From an uncultured Methylomonas sp. (GTDB lineage Bacteria; Pseudomonadota; Gammaproteobacteria; Methylococcales; Methylomonadaceae), in NCBI GenBank assembly GCA_936941155.1, contig CAKZJE010000018.1, positions 27,809 through 91,808 of the forward strand: 64,000 nucleotides of DNA, read 5' to 3'. Made by a program: the position numbers and the translations under genes. Within the stretch, counting starts at the first letter, position 1, and each line of letters opens with the position of its first letter. The notes beneath the pieces are model-generated. The model was not told the DNA's origin. It was given only the letters and a program-made list of their open reading frames with translations, and did not search any database. Of this stretch, positions 37,258 through 47,150 are shown one piece after another.

Positions 37258-38142
37258 ATGGCAAATTCTTATCAACACACGGTTGCTAATCCGGTGACTT
37301 TTAGCGGGAAAGGCTTGCATATTGGCAAATTTGCACGAGTTATTCTCAATCCCGCGCCAGTTAATACTGGCATTGTGTTTCAGCATGTTGATAAGTCTGG
37401 AGTACGCACCAATATTCCGGCGCATTGGCAATATACAACGCCGATGCCATTTTGCACTTGTTTGATGGCGAGTAATGGCATGTATATTCGCACCGTCGAG
37501 CATTTGCTGGCGGCATGTTTCGCTTGCGGTTTGGATAACGCACTGATTGAAGTGCATGGCAATGAAATTCCGCTGCTGGATGGCAGTGCGTTTTCAATGA
37601 TAAAAGCGATTGAGGACGTTGGCTTGCAAGCGCAAACACAGCTGAAAAAACGGATTCGAGTATTAAAAACAGTGCGTGTTGAAGGGAATAATCGTTATTT
37701 GCAGATTGATCCTGCGCAGGATTTTAGCCTTGATCTGGGAGTGCAATTAGCTAAATATGGGGATTTTCATTGGCAAGGAGTGTTAACGCCGGATAGTTTT
37801 AAAGCTGAAATTGCGCAAGCTAGAACTTATGGTGATGTGACACACGGCTTGCTGGCTAAAACCTTTACCGCTTTTTTTACAAAACATCCGATTGCATTAG
37901 GCGCAAATTTGAATAATTGCATTGTGATGTTTGGTAAACATGTGTTGAATCGAGGTGGTTTGCGAATGCCGGATGAATTTATTCGCCATCGAATTTTAGA
38001 TTTAATGGGCGATTTAATGCTGGCGCAAGCTCCATTGATTGGGAAAATAACCGGATTTAATCCTGCGCATCGCTTAAATCAGCGTCTTGTGGAAACAATA
38101 TTAACCGATGAATCTGCTTGGTGTTGGGATGGAGATAAATAA
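37258..38142 (+). CDS. lpxC: divergent UDP-3-O-acyl-GlcNAc deacetylase
   Basis: The 294-residue protein is an LpxC-family zinc deacetylase. It keeps the catalytic VEHLLAA (Glu, His), ARTYG (Thr), RHRILDLMGDL (zinc His and Asp) and NPAHRLNQ (His) but differs from typical LpxC in surrounding sequence, for example CFACGLDN for the usual LAGLGIDN. ATG 37258 has AAGGTGG 8 bases upstream. It is placed with lpxB, not in the division/cell-wall cluster where lpxC usually is, so it may be a second, specialised copy that acts on GlcNAc3N-containing substrates made by GnnA/GnnB. Confidence 0.87.
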   Translation: MANSYQHTVANPVTFSGKGLHIGKFARVILNPAPVNTGIVFQHVDKSGVRTNIPAHWQYTTPMPFCTCLMASNGMYIRTVEHLLAACFACGLDNALIEVHGNEIPLLDGSAFSMIKAIEDVGLQAQTQLKKRIRVLKTVRVEGNNRYLQIDPAQDFSLDLGVQLAKYGDFHWQGVLTPDSFKAEIAQARTYGDVTHGLLAKTFTAFFTKHPIALGANLNNCIVMFGKHVLNRGGLRMPDEFIRHRILDLMGDLMLAQAPLIGKITGFNPAHRLNQRLVETILTDESAWCWDGDK

Positions 38143-38147
38143 GAAGC

Positions 38148-38705
38148 TTAATCTGCGTATTTTTCTGCTAAATGTAATAATACGATGACTGCACCCGCGC
38201 CGCCGTCTTTTGCCGATGCAGAACAAAAAGCTTGTACATCATTATGTTGCCGCAACCACAGGTTTAAATGATTTTTTAAAACAGGAAAATCATTTTCAGA
38301 TCGATAGCCTTTGCCATGAATAATATGCACACAACGACAGCCATCTTCTACGCATAAGTGTAAAAAGTGCAGCACTTGTTGTTTTGCTTGCGAGCTAGTT
38401 AAACCGTGTAAATCAAGCTGCGCATCCGCTCCAAAATAACCTTGCCGCAGTTTTTTGAGGACGTTTTTTTGCAATCCCGGACTCAGAAAACTAAAAGTAT
38501 CTTCCGCGCTTAGTTTGTCAGTGACAATATCACGATGTTCTTGCAGTTTTTCAGAGAACTCTATCGTCTCGATTCTGGGGATAGGCTTAGGTTTTGGCTT
38601 TGCATCTGCTCGCAACAGCCAAGCGTCATTTTTTACAACTTTAACTTTGCCGATAGATTGTCTAAATAAATCGGAGTCTTCAGGGGAAAGCTTTTTTTTT
38701 GACAC
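38148..38705 (-). CDS. Smr domain protein
   Basis: The 185-residue protein has a C-terminal Smr domain (about 90-185) with DLHGLTSSQAKQQV, IIHGKGYRSENDFPVLK and a glycine-rich DGGAGAVIVLL end. Proteins like this (YdaL/SmrA/SmrB type) are DNA nicking or RNA-cleaving enzymes; SmrB acts on collided ribosomes. The 90-residue N-terminus is charged. The gene is convergent with lpxC. Confidence 0.85.
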   Translation of the reverse strand: MSKKKLSPEDSDLFRQSIGKVKVVKNDAWLLRADAKPKPKPIPRIETIEFSEKLQEHRDIVTDKLSAEDTFSFLSPGLQKNVLKKLRQGYFGADAQLDLHGLTSSQAKQQVLHFLHLCVEDGCRCVHIIHGKGYRSENDFPVLKNHLNLWLRQHNDVQAFCSASAKDGGAGAVIVLLHLAEKYAD

Positions 38706-38780
38706 GGCAATGAATTCTTTTAAGGGCAGGTTTGTTAAAATGAGCGATTCTATAGTTTTTTTATGATTAGGGCGAATGTG

Positions 38781-39533
38781 ATGCGGATTTTGTTAAGCAA
38801 CGATGATGGTTATTTGGCGCAAGGATTGGTAACTTTAGCGCAAGCTTTGGCAAAATATGCGGATGTTTCAGTGGTTGCACCCGATAAAAATCGTAGTGCC
38901 GCCAGTAATTCCTTAACCTTAGAAATGCCATTACGAGCGCAAAGTAGCGAAAATGGTTTTATTCGTGTAGACGGCACACCCACAGATTGTGTGCATCTTG
39001 CGATTACGGGATTGTTAGAACACGAGCCAGATATGGTGATTGCGGGAATTAATCATGGCGCGAATTTAGGGGATGATGTGTTATATTCAGGCACGGTTGC
39101 AGCTGCAACAGAGGGGCGGTTTTTAGGATTTCCAGCGATAGCGATTTCCTTAACCTCATCAGATCCTAAACATTTTGATACCGCCGCACAGGTTGCTGTC
39201 ACATTAATGCAGCAAATAATGAATAAACCTTTACCTAGAGACACCTTATTAAATGTTAATGTGCCTGATATTGCTTTGTCTGAATTAAAAGGTTATCAAG
39301 TGACTCGGTTAGGACAGCGGCATAAATCTGAACCTGTCGTGAAAGCGCAAGACCAACGCGGGCGCGATATTTATTGGGTAGGGCCGCCTGGCAGTGCGCA
39401 AGATGCTGGCGAAGGTACTGATTTTTATGCGATTAAAATGGGTTATGTTTCAATAACACCCTTACAATTGGATTTAACTCGATATGAACAACTGGAGATA
39501 ATAAAAGCGTGGCTACCACAGGGACATCATTGA
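38781..39533 (+). CDS. surE: 5'/3'-nucleotidase SurE
   Basis: This 250-residue phosphatase starts [16 protein letters not shown], with the metal-binding DD, then [22 protein letters not shown] and [22 protein letters not shown] 38781 has AGGG about 7 bases upstream. It precedes and overlaps pcm in the classical stress-survival order. In relatives these genes often follow ispD-ispF-truD, which here lie 24 kb away. Confidence 0.96.
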   Translation: MRILLSNDDGYLAQGLVTLAQALAKYADVSVVAPDKNRSAASNSLTLEMPLRAQSSENGFIRVDGTPTDCVHLAITGLLEHEPDMVIAGINHGANLGDDVLYSGTVAAATEGRFLGFPAIAISLTSSDPKHFDTAAQVAVTLMQQIMNKPLPRDTLLNVNVPDIALSELKGYQVTRLGQRHKSEPVVKAQDQRGRDIYWVGPPGSAQDAGEGTDFYAIKMGYVSITPLQLDLTRYEQLEIIKAWLPQGHH

Positions 39534-39556
39534 AACATTATTTAGAAGGCATTGGC

Positions 39557-40189
39557 ATGACTTCTCGCAGAACGCGGGAACGCATGGTAAAACGCTTAGA
39601 AGAACAAGGTATAAAAAATACAGACTTGTTAAGAGTAATGCGTGATACGCCGCGACATATCTTTGTTGACGAAGCTCTGGCAAGTCGTGCTTATGAAGAT
39701 ACTGCTTTGCCCATAGGTTATAACCAAACCATTTCACAGCCATACATTGTGGCAAAAATGACCGAGTTGTTGCTGGAAAAAAGTGGATTAACTAAAGTTT
39801 TAGAAATCGGCACAGGTTGCGGTTATCAAACCGCTGTTTTGGCGCAATTAGTGCAAAATGTTTATACAGTGGAAAGAATTCTACCTTTGCAAAAAAAAGC
39901 GCAAAATTATTTAGCTAATTTAGCGTTAGAGAATATTTATCATCAACATAATGACGGTGGATTAGGCTGGGCTGATTACGCGCCTTTTGATGGGATTTTG
40001 GTTTCAGCTGCCGCTGATACTGTGCCGGGCATGTTATTGCAACAGCTAGCAATTGGAGGGGTGATGTTGATTCCGATAGTCAATGACTGCGGGCAAGTTT
40101 TGCAACGAATTACACGCTTAACAACAGGTTATCAGGTAGAGGATTTAGAGCCAGTGAGCTTTGTGCCTTTTTTATCTGGCGTAGAATAG
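39557..40189 (+). CDS. pcm: protein-L-isoaspartate O-methyltransferase
   Basis: The 210-residue SAM enzyme repairs isoaspartyl residues. It has RHIFVDEALASRAYEDTALPIG, QTISQPYIVAKMTELL and the SAM loop VLEIGTGCGYQTAVLA. The family usually starts at MTSRRTRERM; ATG 39557 has AGAAGG 7 bases upstream. A GTG at 39509 inside surE would add 16 residues and is less likely. Confidence 0.95.
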   Translation: MTSRRTRERMVKRLEEQGIKNTDLLRVMRDTPRHIFVDEALASRAYEDTALPIGYNQTISQPYIVAKMTELLLEKSGLTKVLEIGTGCGYQTAVLAQLVQNVYTVERILPLQKKAQNYLANLALENIYHQHNDGGLGWADYAPFDGILVSAAADTVPGMLLQQLAIGGVMLIPIVNDCGQVLQRITRLTTGYQVEDLEPVSFVPFLSGVE

Positions 40190-40199
40190 GCAAAAAAGT

Positions 40200-40658
40200 T
40201 TATTTAAAAACTAAATCACCTTGTGATTCAAGTAAATATTCACCTAGTTCATCATTAGCTTTTTCAAATTTAATCCCATAAAACCGTCTACCTTCCACTA
40301 ATTTACGTTTTACTCTTGATTGGATTTCAAATTTTCGATTGCTATTGAAAATCAAAGTTAGCATTAGTTTTTGATTGATTTTTAGCACTAATTCTGCGGG
40401 CGCACCGATTAATACGCCTTGGCTGCTAATATCAAGTAATTTGACTCTGACTGCGCGGCTATAACTAAATAAGCTATAACCACCAAATATATCAGCCTGG
40501 CTGACAAAAGTAGTAATATCTCGCCTAACATAACGTACTGTTTTTCTTTGGTTTTTGTACGTTGTGATTAATTGCGAATCATCAAAAATATTATCATCTA
40601 CCATATATAGATTATTGATAACATATTCCGAGTCTATAGAGTCATCTGAATTCGGCAT
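40200..40658 (-). CDS. PilZ domain protein
   Basis: The 152-residue protein has the c-di-GMP-binding PilZ pattern: the arginine-rich RYVRRD (about residues 38-43) and LLDISSQGVLIGAP (D/NxSxxG), followed by a GIKFEK strand. It is a likely c-di-GMP receptor. The target is unknown; the window holds one diguanylate cyclase (56-58.8 kb). Confidence 0.82.
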   Translation of the reverse strand: MPNSDDSIDSEYVINNLYMVDDNIFDDSQLITTYKNQRKTVRYVRRDITTFVSQADIFGGYSLFSYSRAVRVKLLDISSQGVLIGAPAELVLKINQKLMLTLIFNSNRKFEIQSRVKRKLVEGRRFYGIKFEKANDELGEYLLESQGDLVFK

Positions 40659-40797
40659 GACGTTACATTACTTTAAAAAGTTACTCAAAGTCCAAGTGTA
40701 CTATTATTATTCGCTTTATTTCAATCACAGGCAAAAAAACTAAATATTTTCTTTAAATCCGTTAAAATTAGTCTATCTAAATTTCCAAACTGTAGTT

Positions 40798-42030
40798 ATG
40801 AAAAAAATCGTTACCTTAGCACTTTACAGTTTATTTGCGATGCAGTTGGGATTTCCCCATTGTGTTTTAGCAAAATCAAAAGCAGTTACCCATCCACAGA
40901 AAAAGGCAGTTTCTAAAAAAACAGAGCAAATACAAACTGTAAAAATCGCCTATTTCACGCAAGAACAACAAGCACCCGCCGCGTTATCTAATCTTGACCC
41001 TTTTATCCCTAATAAAGGTGTGGAAGGAGCTAATCTTGCTATCAGTGATAACAATACAACCGGACAATTTATTAAACAACAGTATAGTTTAACTAAAATC
41101 ATTGTGGGGTTAAAAGGCGATATTTCTCAAGAATTTATGAAACAAGTCCCTACGGACACGCCGTTTGTATTAGTCAATTTACCTGCTGCACAAGTCAATA
41201 AGTTGGCGGATTTGCCGCAGGCGCAACAAAAACTCATTTTTGATGTTGCCAGTATTGATGATGGCTTGCGCAATGAACAATGTCGTGCAAACGTGTTGCA
41301 TTTATTACCAAGCAGGGCAATGCGTGCCGATGCTTTGGCGCAATGGATGATGAAAAAACGCTGGACGAAGTGGTTTTTAGTGGTAGGAACTACGCCCGAA
41401 GATAAGTTGTATGCAGCAGCCATTAAACGTGCGGCAAAAAAATTTGCCATCAAAATTGTGGCTGAAAAAAATTGGACGCATACCTTTGATGCACGACGCA
41501 CAGAGCAATCTGACATTCCTGTTTTCACGCAAAATATTGATTATGACGTGTTAGTTGTCGCCGATGAACAAGGCGCGTTTGGGGAATATTTTGATTATCG
41601 CACTTGGATTCCGCGTCCAGTTATTGGCACACAAGGTTTGATAGCAACTGCGTGGCATAAAACCCATGAACAATGGGGCGCGATTCAAATTCAGAATCGT
41701 TTTTTTGAACAAGCAGGTCGCGCAATGGATGAACCCGATTATGGTGCTTATTTAGCGGTGCGGGCGATTGGTGAAGCCGCTGTAAGAACGCATTCCAATC
41801 AAATGCAGACTGTTAAAAACTTTTTGTTAAGCGATCAATTTACTTTGCAAGGATACAAAGGCAATCCTTTATCGTTTAGACGCTGGGATGGACAATTGCG
41901 ACAACCGATTTTATTAGCTGCACCGCGTTCTTTAGTAGCTGTCGCGCCAATTGAAGGATTTTTACATCCAAAAACAGAATTAGATACTTTAGGTTTTGAT
42001 GAACCCGAATCAACTTGCAGGAAAAAATAA
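40798..42030 (+). CDS. ABC substrate-binding protein of the PQQ-dependent alcohol dehydrogenase system
   Basis: The 410-residue protein has a signal peptide (to about residue 25) and a periplasmic type I binding-protein fold: VKIAYFTQEQQAPAALSNLDPF, VLHLLPSRAMRADALAQWMM, and WDGQLRQPILLAAP near the end. It fits the branched-chain-type binding protein that accompanies PQQ-dependent dehydrogenases. Its stop overlaps the beta-propeller gene by one base. The four-gene set implies a role in methanol or alcohol oxidation; the transported ligand is not known to me. Confidence 0.85.
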   Translation: MKKIVTLALYSLFAMQLGFPHCVLAKSKAVTHPQKKAVSKKTEQIQTVKIAYFTQEQQAPAALSNLDPFIPNKGVEGANLAISDNNTTGQFIKQQYSLTKIIVGLKGDISQEFMKQVPTDTPFVLVNLPAAQVNKLADLPQAQQKLIFDVASIDDGLRNEQCRANVLHLLPSRAMRADALAQWMMKKRWTKWFLVVGTTPEDKLYAAAIKRAAKKFAIKIVAEKNWTHTFDARRTEQSDIPVFTQNIDYDVLVVADEQGAFGEYFDYRTWIPRPVIGTQGLIATAWHKTHEQWGAIQIQNRFFEQAGRAMDEPDYGAYLAVRAIGEAAVRTHSNQMQTVKNFLLSDQFTLQGYKGNPLSFRRWDGQLRQPILLAAPRSLVAVAPIEGFLHPKTELDTLGFDEPESTCRKK

Positions 42031-42998
42031 TGATGAAAAAATGGCTGTTAGCAACAGGTTTATTGGCAATTTTTGCATTATCAAATGCACAAGCAGAAAC
42101 CGTATTTGTGACGTTAGAGAAAGATAATGCTATCGCAGTTGTTGATCCAATTGCGGGAAAGTTACTGAAAACAATTCATGTGGGGCAACGTCCACGCGGG
42201 ATTGCGTTAAGTGTGGATAACAAATTGCTATATATTGCCACCAGCGATGACAATACGATTCGGATTATTGACACAACAACACTCAAAGAAGTTGGACAAT
42301 TGCCTTCTGATAAAGACCCAGAAACATTTTCGTTAAGTCCAGACGGCAAGCAACTTTATGTCTCTAATGAAGATGATAATTTAGTCACTGTGATTGATGT
42401 GGCGGCTAAAAAATCAGTCAAACAAATTAAAGTTGGGGTTGAGCCGGAAGGCATCGCAGTTAGTCCAGATAATCAATGGGTTGCCAGTGCTTCTGAAACG
42501 ACAAATATGGTGCATTGGATTAATACAAAAACGTTAGAAATTGTTGATAACACTTTAGTTGACCCGCGTCCTCGCGCTGTAGCCTTCACTGCGGATAGTC
42601 AGCAATTATGGGTGACTTCTGAAATTGCCGGCTCGTTGACTATTTTGGATGTAAAAACAAAAAAAATTCTTAAAACGGTTAAATTAGAAGTGCAAGGTGT
42701 GACAGCGGAAAAAATTCAACCCGTTGGAATTGCGATTGATAAGAATCGTCGCTTTGGCTATGTGGCAATGGGCACGGCTAATCGTGTTGCGGTGATTAAT
42801 GCGCAAACATTTGCTGTCGAAAAATATTTATTAGTAGGGCAAAGGGTTTGGAATCTGGCTTTTTCTCCCGATCAAAAACGACTTTATACAACGAATGGCA
42901 TTAGCAACGATATTTCGATTATTGATGTGGAAAATCAAAAAGTGACTAAATCGATTGGTGTAGGGCGATATCCTTGGGGAGTTGTGGCAAAACCATGA
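42030..42998 (+). CDS. PQQ-dependent catabolism-associated YVTN beta-propeller protein
   Basis: The 322-residue protein has a signal peptide (cleavage near NAQA/ET) and about seven YVTN-type repeats such as LYIATSDDNTIRIIDTTT and LYVSNEDDNLVTVIDVAA. GCAGGAAAA lies upstream of the start at 42030. It overlaps the ABC ATPase gene (ATGA). It is a periplasmic accessory of PQQ enzymes; the precise activity is unknown. Confidence 0.9.
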   Translation: MMKKWLLATGLLAIFALSNAQAETVFVTLEKDNAIAVVDPIAGKLLKTIHVGQRPRGIALSVDNKLLYIATSDDNTIRIIDTTTLKEVGQLPSDKDPETFSLSPDGKQLYVSNEDDNLVTVIDVAAKKSVKQIKVGVEPEGIAVSPDNQWVASASETTNMVHWINTKTLEIVDNTLVDPRPRAVAFTADSQQLWVTSEIAGSLTILDVKTKKILKTVKLEVQGVTAEKIQPVGIAIDKNRRFGYVAMGTANRVAVINAQTFAVEKYLLVGQRVWNLAFSPDQKRLYTTNGISNDISIIDVENQKVTKSIGVGRYPWGVVAKP

Positions 42999-43732
42999 CA
43001 GCACAAGCACTGAAAGTTGAAGACTTAAGCTTTTCTTATGCCACCAAGAAAGCATTGAACAATGTCAGTTTTAGTGTGGCAGCGGGCGAATGTACGATTT
43101 TATTAGGGCAAAATGGGGCAGGAAAAAGCACGTTATTTTCGTTAATTACTCGTCTTTACGATACTCGCGCCGGAAAAATTGAATTATGTGGCTTTGATGT
43201 TAAACAACAAACGCGCTTAGCATTAGCAAAATTAGGCGTGGTTTTTCAACAAACGACCTTAGATTTAGATTTAACAGTGACACAAAACTTACGTTATCAC
43301 GCCGCTTTGCACGGTATGAGTCGTAAAGCTGCAAATTTGCGCATTGCTGAAGAATTAGAACGCTTAAATATGTTGGAACGGCGCAATGAAAAAGTGCGGC
43401 AACTGAATGGCGGGCACAAACGGCGCGTTGAAATTGCCAGAGCGTTGCTGCATCAACCTGCACTTTTATTATTAGATGAACCAACCGTCGGATTGGACAT
43501 GCCAAGTCGCCAAGCGATTGTTGAGCATGTACATAAACTTGCTAGTGAGCATCAATTAGCCGTGTTGTGGGCGACGCATTTAATTGATGAGGTTTATCCT
43601 GAAGACCGTTTGTTAATGTTGCATAAAGGAGAAATTAAAGCGAAAGGCACGATTTCTGATGTATTACAAATCACCGAAACGGATAATATCGGTGCTGCCT
43701 TTAAACAAATTGCTAAAGAGACTGTGTTATGA
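42995..43732 (+). CDS. ABC transporter ATP-binding protein (PQQ-ADH system)
   Basis: The 245-residue ATPase shows Walker A GQNGAGKST, the unusual signature LNGGHKRRVEIARALL in place of LSGGQ, and Walker B LLLLDEPTVGLD. That signature is typical for this ATPase subfamily. ATG 42995 overlaps the propeller stop, and its own stop overlaps the permease. Confidence 0.92.
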   Translation: MTAQALKVEDLSFSYATKKALNNVSFSVAAGECTILLGQNGAGKSTLFSLITRLYDTRAGKIELCGFDVKQQTRLALAKLGVVFQQTTLDLDLTVTQNLRYHAALHGMSRKAANLRIAEELERLNMLERRNEKVRQLNGGHKRRVEIARALLHQPALLLLDEPTVGLDMPSRQAIVEHVHKLASEHQLAVLWATHLIDEVYPEDRLLMLHKGEIKAKGTISDVLQITETDNIGAAFKQIAKETVL

Positions 43733-44532
43733 GTTTACTACATTTTTTACGCGCTATGTGGGGCATTGTCGGTCGGGAATTATGGCGATTTATTCAACAA
43801 AAAGAACGTTTTATCTCAGCATTAGTGCGTCCTTTAATTTGGTTATTTGTATTTGCCGCAGGTTTTAGAAATACTTTGGGAATGGCAATTGCGCCACCCT
43901 ATGAGACTTATATTTTGTATGAAGTGTATATTACTCCGGGCTTGATTGGGATGATTCAGCTGTTTAACGGGATGCAAAGCTCATTGACAATGGTTTATGA
44001 TAGAGAAATGGGCAGTATGCGGATTTTATTAGTTTCGCCTTTGCCGCGCTGGTTTTTGCTGATTTGTAAATTGATTGCGGGAACTGCGGTTTCAATTTTA
44101 CAAGTTTATGTGTTTTTAGGTATTGCTTGGTTTTATGACATTCAAGCTCCGCTGCAAGGCTATCTCTTGATATTGCCTGCCTTAATTTTGGATGGATTAA
44201 TGCTTGGTGCGTTAGGATTATTGCTATCATCTTTTATTAGGCAGCTCGAAAACTTTGCGGGTGTGATGAATTTTGTCATTTTTCCGCTATTTTTTATGTC
44301 AACCGCTTTGTACCCTTTGTGGAAAATACAAGAATCCAGTGCATTGTTGCATAACTTAGCCAGTTACAACCCGTTTTCACAAGGAGTAGAGCTGATTCGG
44401 TTTGCCCTGTATGGACAATTTAATCAGCAAGCCTTTATTTACACTTTAGCGGCATTCATTATTTTTATGATAGCGGCTATCATTGGTTACACGCCTTCCA
44501 AAGGAATGATGACTCGAAAAGGTGGCGATTAA
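43729..44532 (+). CDS. ABC-2 type permease (PQQ-ADH system)
   Basis: The 267-residue inner-membrane protein has about six helices of the ABC-2 type (RPLIWLFVFAAGFR, YDREMGSMRILLVSPLPRW, LRFALYG-like C-terminal loop). It completes the binding-protein, propeller, ATPase and permease set. All junctions overlap, so the four genes are one operon. Confidence 0.92.
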   Translation: MSLLHFLRAMWGIVGRELWRFIQQKERFISALVRPLIWLFVFAAGFRNTLGMAIAPPYETYILYEVYITPGLIGMIQLFNGMQSSLTMVYDREMGSMRILLVSPLPRWFLLICKLIAGTAVSILQVYVFLGIAWFYDIQAPLQGYLLILPALILDGLMLGALGLLLSSFIRQLENFAGVMNFVIFPLFFMSTALYPLWKIQESSALLHNLASYNPFSQGVELIRFALYGQFNQQAFIYTLAAFIIFMIAAIIGYTPSKGMMTRKGGD

Positions 44533-44785
44533 GATTGATTCAGCATAAAGTTTCGACAGTTAAAAGCATATTTCTTCTGTTAGAGAGGGCTTCAGTTATT
44601 GGAATTAGTGAAATGCAGATATTTAACTTATGATGTCGTTTTAGAAATGCTTATCATGCTAAAAACTGCTAGAATAGCCTAATAGTTAAAATTGAATGTT
44701 AATTTTATTTTGACAGGTCGCAGTCTCAAGTTAGCTTGCAAGTAATGATTAACATAGTATTAACCTTATTTATCACGAGAAACAT

Positions 44786-46393
44786 GTGAAAAACTCTTTC
44801 TTTCTTGTCATTCCGCCACAACAAAAAAACGCAGAACGCTTAAAGCTGTATCAAGAAGAAGTTTTGAAACAGTGGATTGTAGACTTGCCCGTTGCTAATC
44901 CTGGGTTAGCTACTCGCCTCTTCCATGATTTTATTAAAGACTTTAATAAAACAGATATGGATGTACAGCTTCGACTTGACACCTTAGAAACTTTAAAACC
45001 TAGTTTTTTAGATATTGAAGACTATTTGCGTGCACGCCTGTCCAAAGCTGGTTTTCCTAAAGGTGAAAATGAGCAAAAAATCCTTGAAGTTGTAGTTTCT
45101 ATTGAAAAAGAGTTTACGATTGGTTACTGGATGACAGTGCGGGAATTAACCAAACGTAGTACAGGCTGGTTTCAAGGAAAAAACATTGCGCTAGCAATTC
45201 AGCGTACTATCAGAGGTTTAGGAAATATCGTAGTAACACATTATATGATGTGTTTGCCGATTCCTGATTGGGTTTGGATAGACTTACATTCCCTTTATAA
45301 ATTAAGCGTCAATCTTAAAAAAGATACAACTAAAGTTCCTGAAGACTTAGACAGACCAAGCCGAACCAGCACTGCTGAAGAGTGTTACTTGCAAATTCTG
45401 TTATTAAGCTTGACCGAACCAGGCGGACTCATGCAGCGTGAAGTGCAACAAGTCTATAGCTTTTTAGCTAAGTTTTGTTACTTAGTGCGCTTAGAAAAAA
45501 AAACAATCACGGTACAAATGCTTCAATGTGTGGTTTTAGTTGATGAAGATGCACCGCCAGCATTTGAGCGTACAGAAAAAGAAACAGACTCAGGAAAGTT
45601 GTATCTTAATTTTTCTGAGTTATATAAAGCGATTAATCAATGTGAAAAACTTACCTATATGCTTATGGTAAGTGACAAAGATGCACGGTTTAGCGCTATC
45701 AATCTCCCCAAAAATGCAACCGACAGATTACCTTCAGAACTCATTGATTATCTTGAGCAAAGATGGTTAGGAACTGAACTGCACGGGATGCCTTATTTTG
45801 CAGATCGCTTAGATAGATACTTTTCTATTGGTTTAGAAATAACCCATGAGCTACAAACTTCAACAGACGGAAATGAGGCTTCGGAATTAGAATATTTAGC
45901 ACAATCCTCTTCTGAAAGAGCTTTATCTTGCAGATTTAATAAAGAAGGTGTTATTTCTATAGGTAGTTTAGTTAGCTTTAGAAAAGTTGATGCACCACAA
46001 AACAAACGTGCTTTAGGAGTAGTCAACAAAATAATTATGCCGAAACAAAAGAATGCTCGGCTAGATTTTGAAGTACAAGTGATTGCCCCATTAGTTTACG
46101 CGGTGAGTTACTCTATCTCAGAAACTGAACAAAGTGATAACTCGCAAAAAGCTTTACTATATAATGTAAAAGAAGGAATTGATGAGAAAATGTTTATCAT
46201 TGTCGATTCCTTTTTATTAAAAGAGGACGATGTGGTGAAACTATTCATGCCTCAAGAAGAATTTTTGATTATACTCAAAGATAAAAAGAATGTCGGGCTA
46301 GGTTACTGGCAGTTTGAATGCAAACGTGTAGTAGAAACTGTTGTAGAGCCAGAAAAACCTGTAGTACGAAAAAAAGGATACGATTTTATCTAA
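44786..46393 (+). CDS. hypothetical protein, GTG start
   Basis: I cannot place this 535-residue soluble protein. It starts at GTG 44786; the nearby ATG is followed directly by TGA. The first 300 residues are helical (QLRLDTLETLKPSFLDIEDYLRARLS); residues about 390-460 look like a beta-barrel (CRFNKEGVISIGSLVSFRKVD), vaguely PilZ-like without the RxxxR motif. It is 129 bp upstream of the next unknown gene. Confidence 0.6.
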   Translation: MKNSFFLVIPPQQKNAERLKLYQEEVLKQWIVDLPVANPGLATRLFHDFIKDFNKTDMDVQLRLDTLETLKPSFLDIEDYLRARLSKAGFPKGENEQKILEVVVSIEKEFTIGYWMTVRELTKRSTGWFQGKNIALAIQRTIRGLGNIVVTHYMMCLPIPDWVWIDLHSLYKLSVNLKKDTTKVPEDLDRPSRTSTAEECYLQILLLSLTEPGGLMQREVQQVYSFLAKFCYLVRLEKKTITVQMLQCVVLVDEDAPPAFERTEKETDSGKLYLNFSELYKAINQCEKLTYMLMVSDKDARFSAINLPKNATDRLPSELIDYLEQRWLGTELHGMPYFADRLDRYFSIGLEITHELQTSTDGNEASELEYLAQSSSERALSCRFNKEGVISIGSLVSFRKVDAPQNKRALGVVNKIIMPKQKNARLDFEVQVIAPLVYAVSYSISETEQSDNSQKALLYNVKEGIDEKMFIIVDSFLLKEDDVVKLFMPQEEFLIILKDKKNVGLGYWQFECKRVVETVVEPEKPVVRKKGYDFI

Positions 46394-46522
46394 CTTAAGC
46401 AAACGGTTGTTGTAAAATTTCTACGCACAATTAAAAAATGTGTTGAAATATAACCGCGTCGTAATTGTTTGACCGACCCAAAAAATAATAATTAAATTTT
46501 ATGCTTTAAAGAGGAAAATTAA

Positions 46523-47002
46523 ATGAGTGATTCTGAAAATCCTAACCAATCAGCAGATGATGCAAAAAAAACAGCGTCTAATATTGTTACAACTGTTATG
46601 GAGTTAAAACAATCTAACCCTAAAGTATTTTTCGGTGGCATTGGCGCAGTGGTTGTTTTACTTCTAATTGTAATGAGTTCTGGTGGAAACCCAGAAGTTT
46701 TGCCGTCTCCTGCGGCTAAAGATTTAGCAATAGGTCAAAGCTATGTTTTAAAAGGAGCTAACAGCTTTGATGCAAATGGTAAAATTCGTTTAGTTTCTGT
46801 TCCTGGTTCTGTGGCTGCTTTTGATGACTCTGAAGAAGATCCTAAAGAATCATCTTGTACTCACATCATTCAAGGAACTCCAGTGAAAGTGACAGAATTT
46901 CAAGATTTTGCAGGCAAGAAAAATGCTTTTGCTAATGTTGAAGTTTTATCAGGTGCTTGTAAAGGTAAAAAAGGTTGGGCATTATCAATCGATGTACAAT
47001 AA
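46523..47002 (+). CDS. hypothetical single-pass membrane protein
   Basis: The 159-residue protein has a hydrophilic N-terminus, one membrane helix (about 36-52, VFFGGIGAVVVLLLIVM) and an outer domain with two cysteines (CTHIIQGTPVKV and SGACKGKKGWAL) that might form a disulfide and an SH3-like fold. AGAGGAAAA precedes the ATG. Its function is unknown. Confidence 0.6.
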   Translation: MSDSENPNQSADDAKKTASNIVTTVMELKQSNPKVFFGGIGAVVVLLLIVMSSGGNPEVLPSPAAKDLAIGQSYVLKGANSFDANGKIRLVSVPGSVAAFDDSEEDPKESSCTHIIQGTPVKVTEFQDFAGKKNAFANVEVLSGACKGKKGWALSIDVQ

Positions 47003-47018
47003 AAAATTTAAAAAAATG

Positions 47019-47046
47019 TTGACATCTGTTTTTTTTAGTTTATAAT
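47019..47046 (+). promoter_or_regulatory. sigma-70 promoter of the tRNA pair
   Basis: TTGACA at 47019-47024 and TATAAT at 47041-47046 match consensus in full, with a 16-base spacer. tRNA-Gly begins 18 bases after the -10 box. Confidence 0.85.
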
Positions 47047-47064
47047 GTACAAATAAATTGAAAC

Positions 47065-47139
47065 GCGGGAATAGCTCAGTGGTAGAGCACAACCTTGCCA
47101 AGGTTGGGGTCGCGAGTTCGAATCTCGTTTCCCGCTCCA
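47065..47139 (+). tRNA. tRNA-Gly (GCC), CCA encoded
   Basis: The acceptor arms GCGGGAA and TTCCCGC pair fully, the anticodon stem-loop is ACCTTGCCAAGGT with anticodon GCC, and the T-loop reads GTTCGAATC. The 3' CCA is encoded at 47137-47139. Confidence 0.97.
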
Positions 47140-47150
47140 ATTATTTAAAT

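Noticed and set aside
40798..44532. Assignment of the ABC set to branched-chain amino acid uptake
   Set aside because: The YVTN propeller, the LNGGH ATPase signature and the ABC-2 permease together define the PQQ-dehydrogenase-associated set; Liv systems have two LivH/LivM-type permeases.
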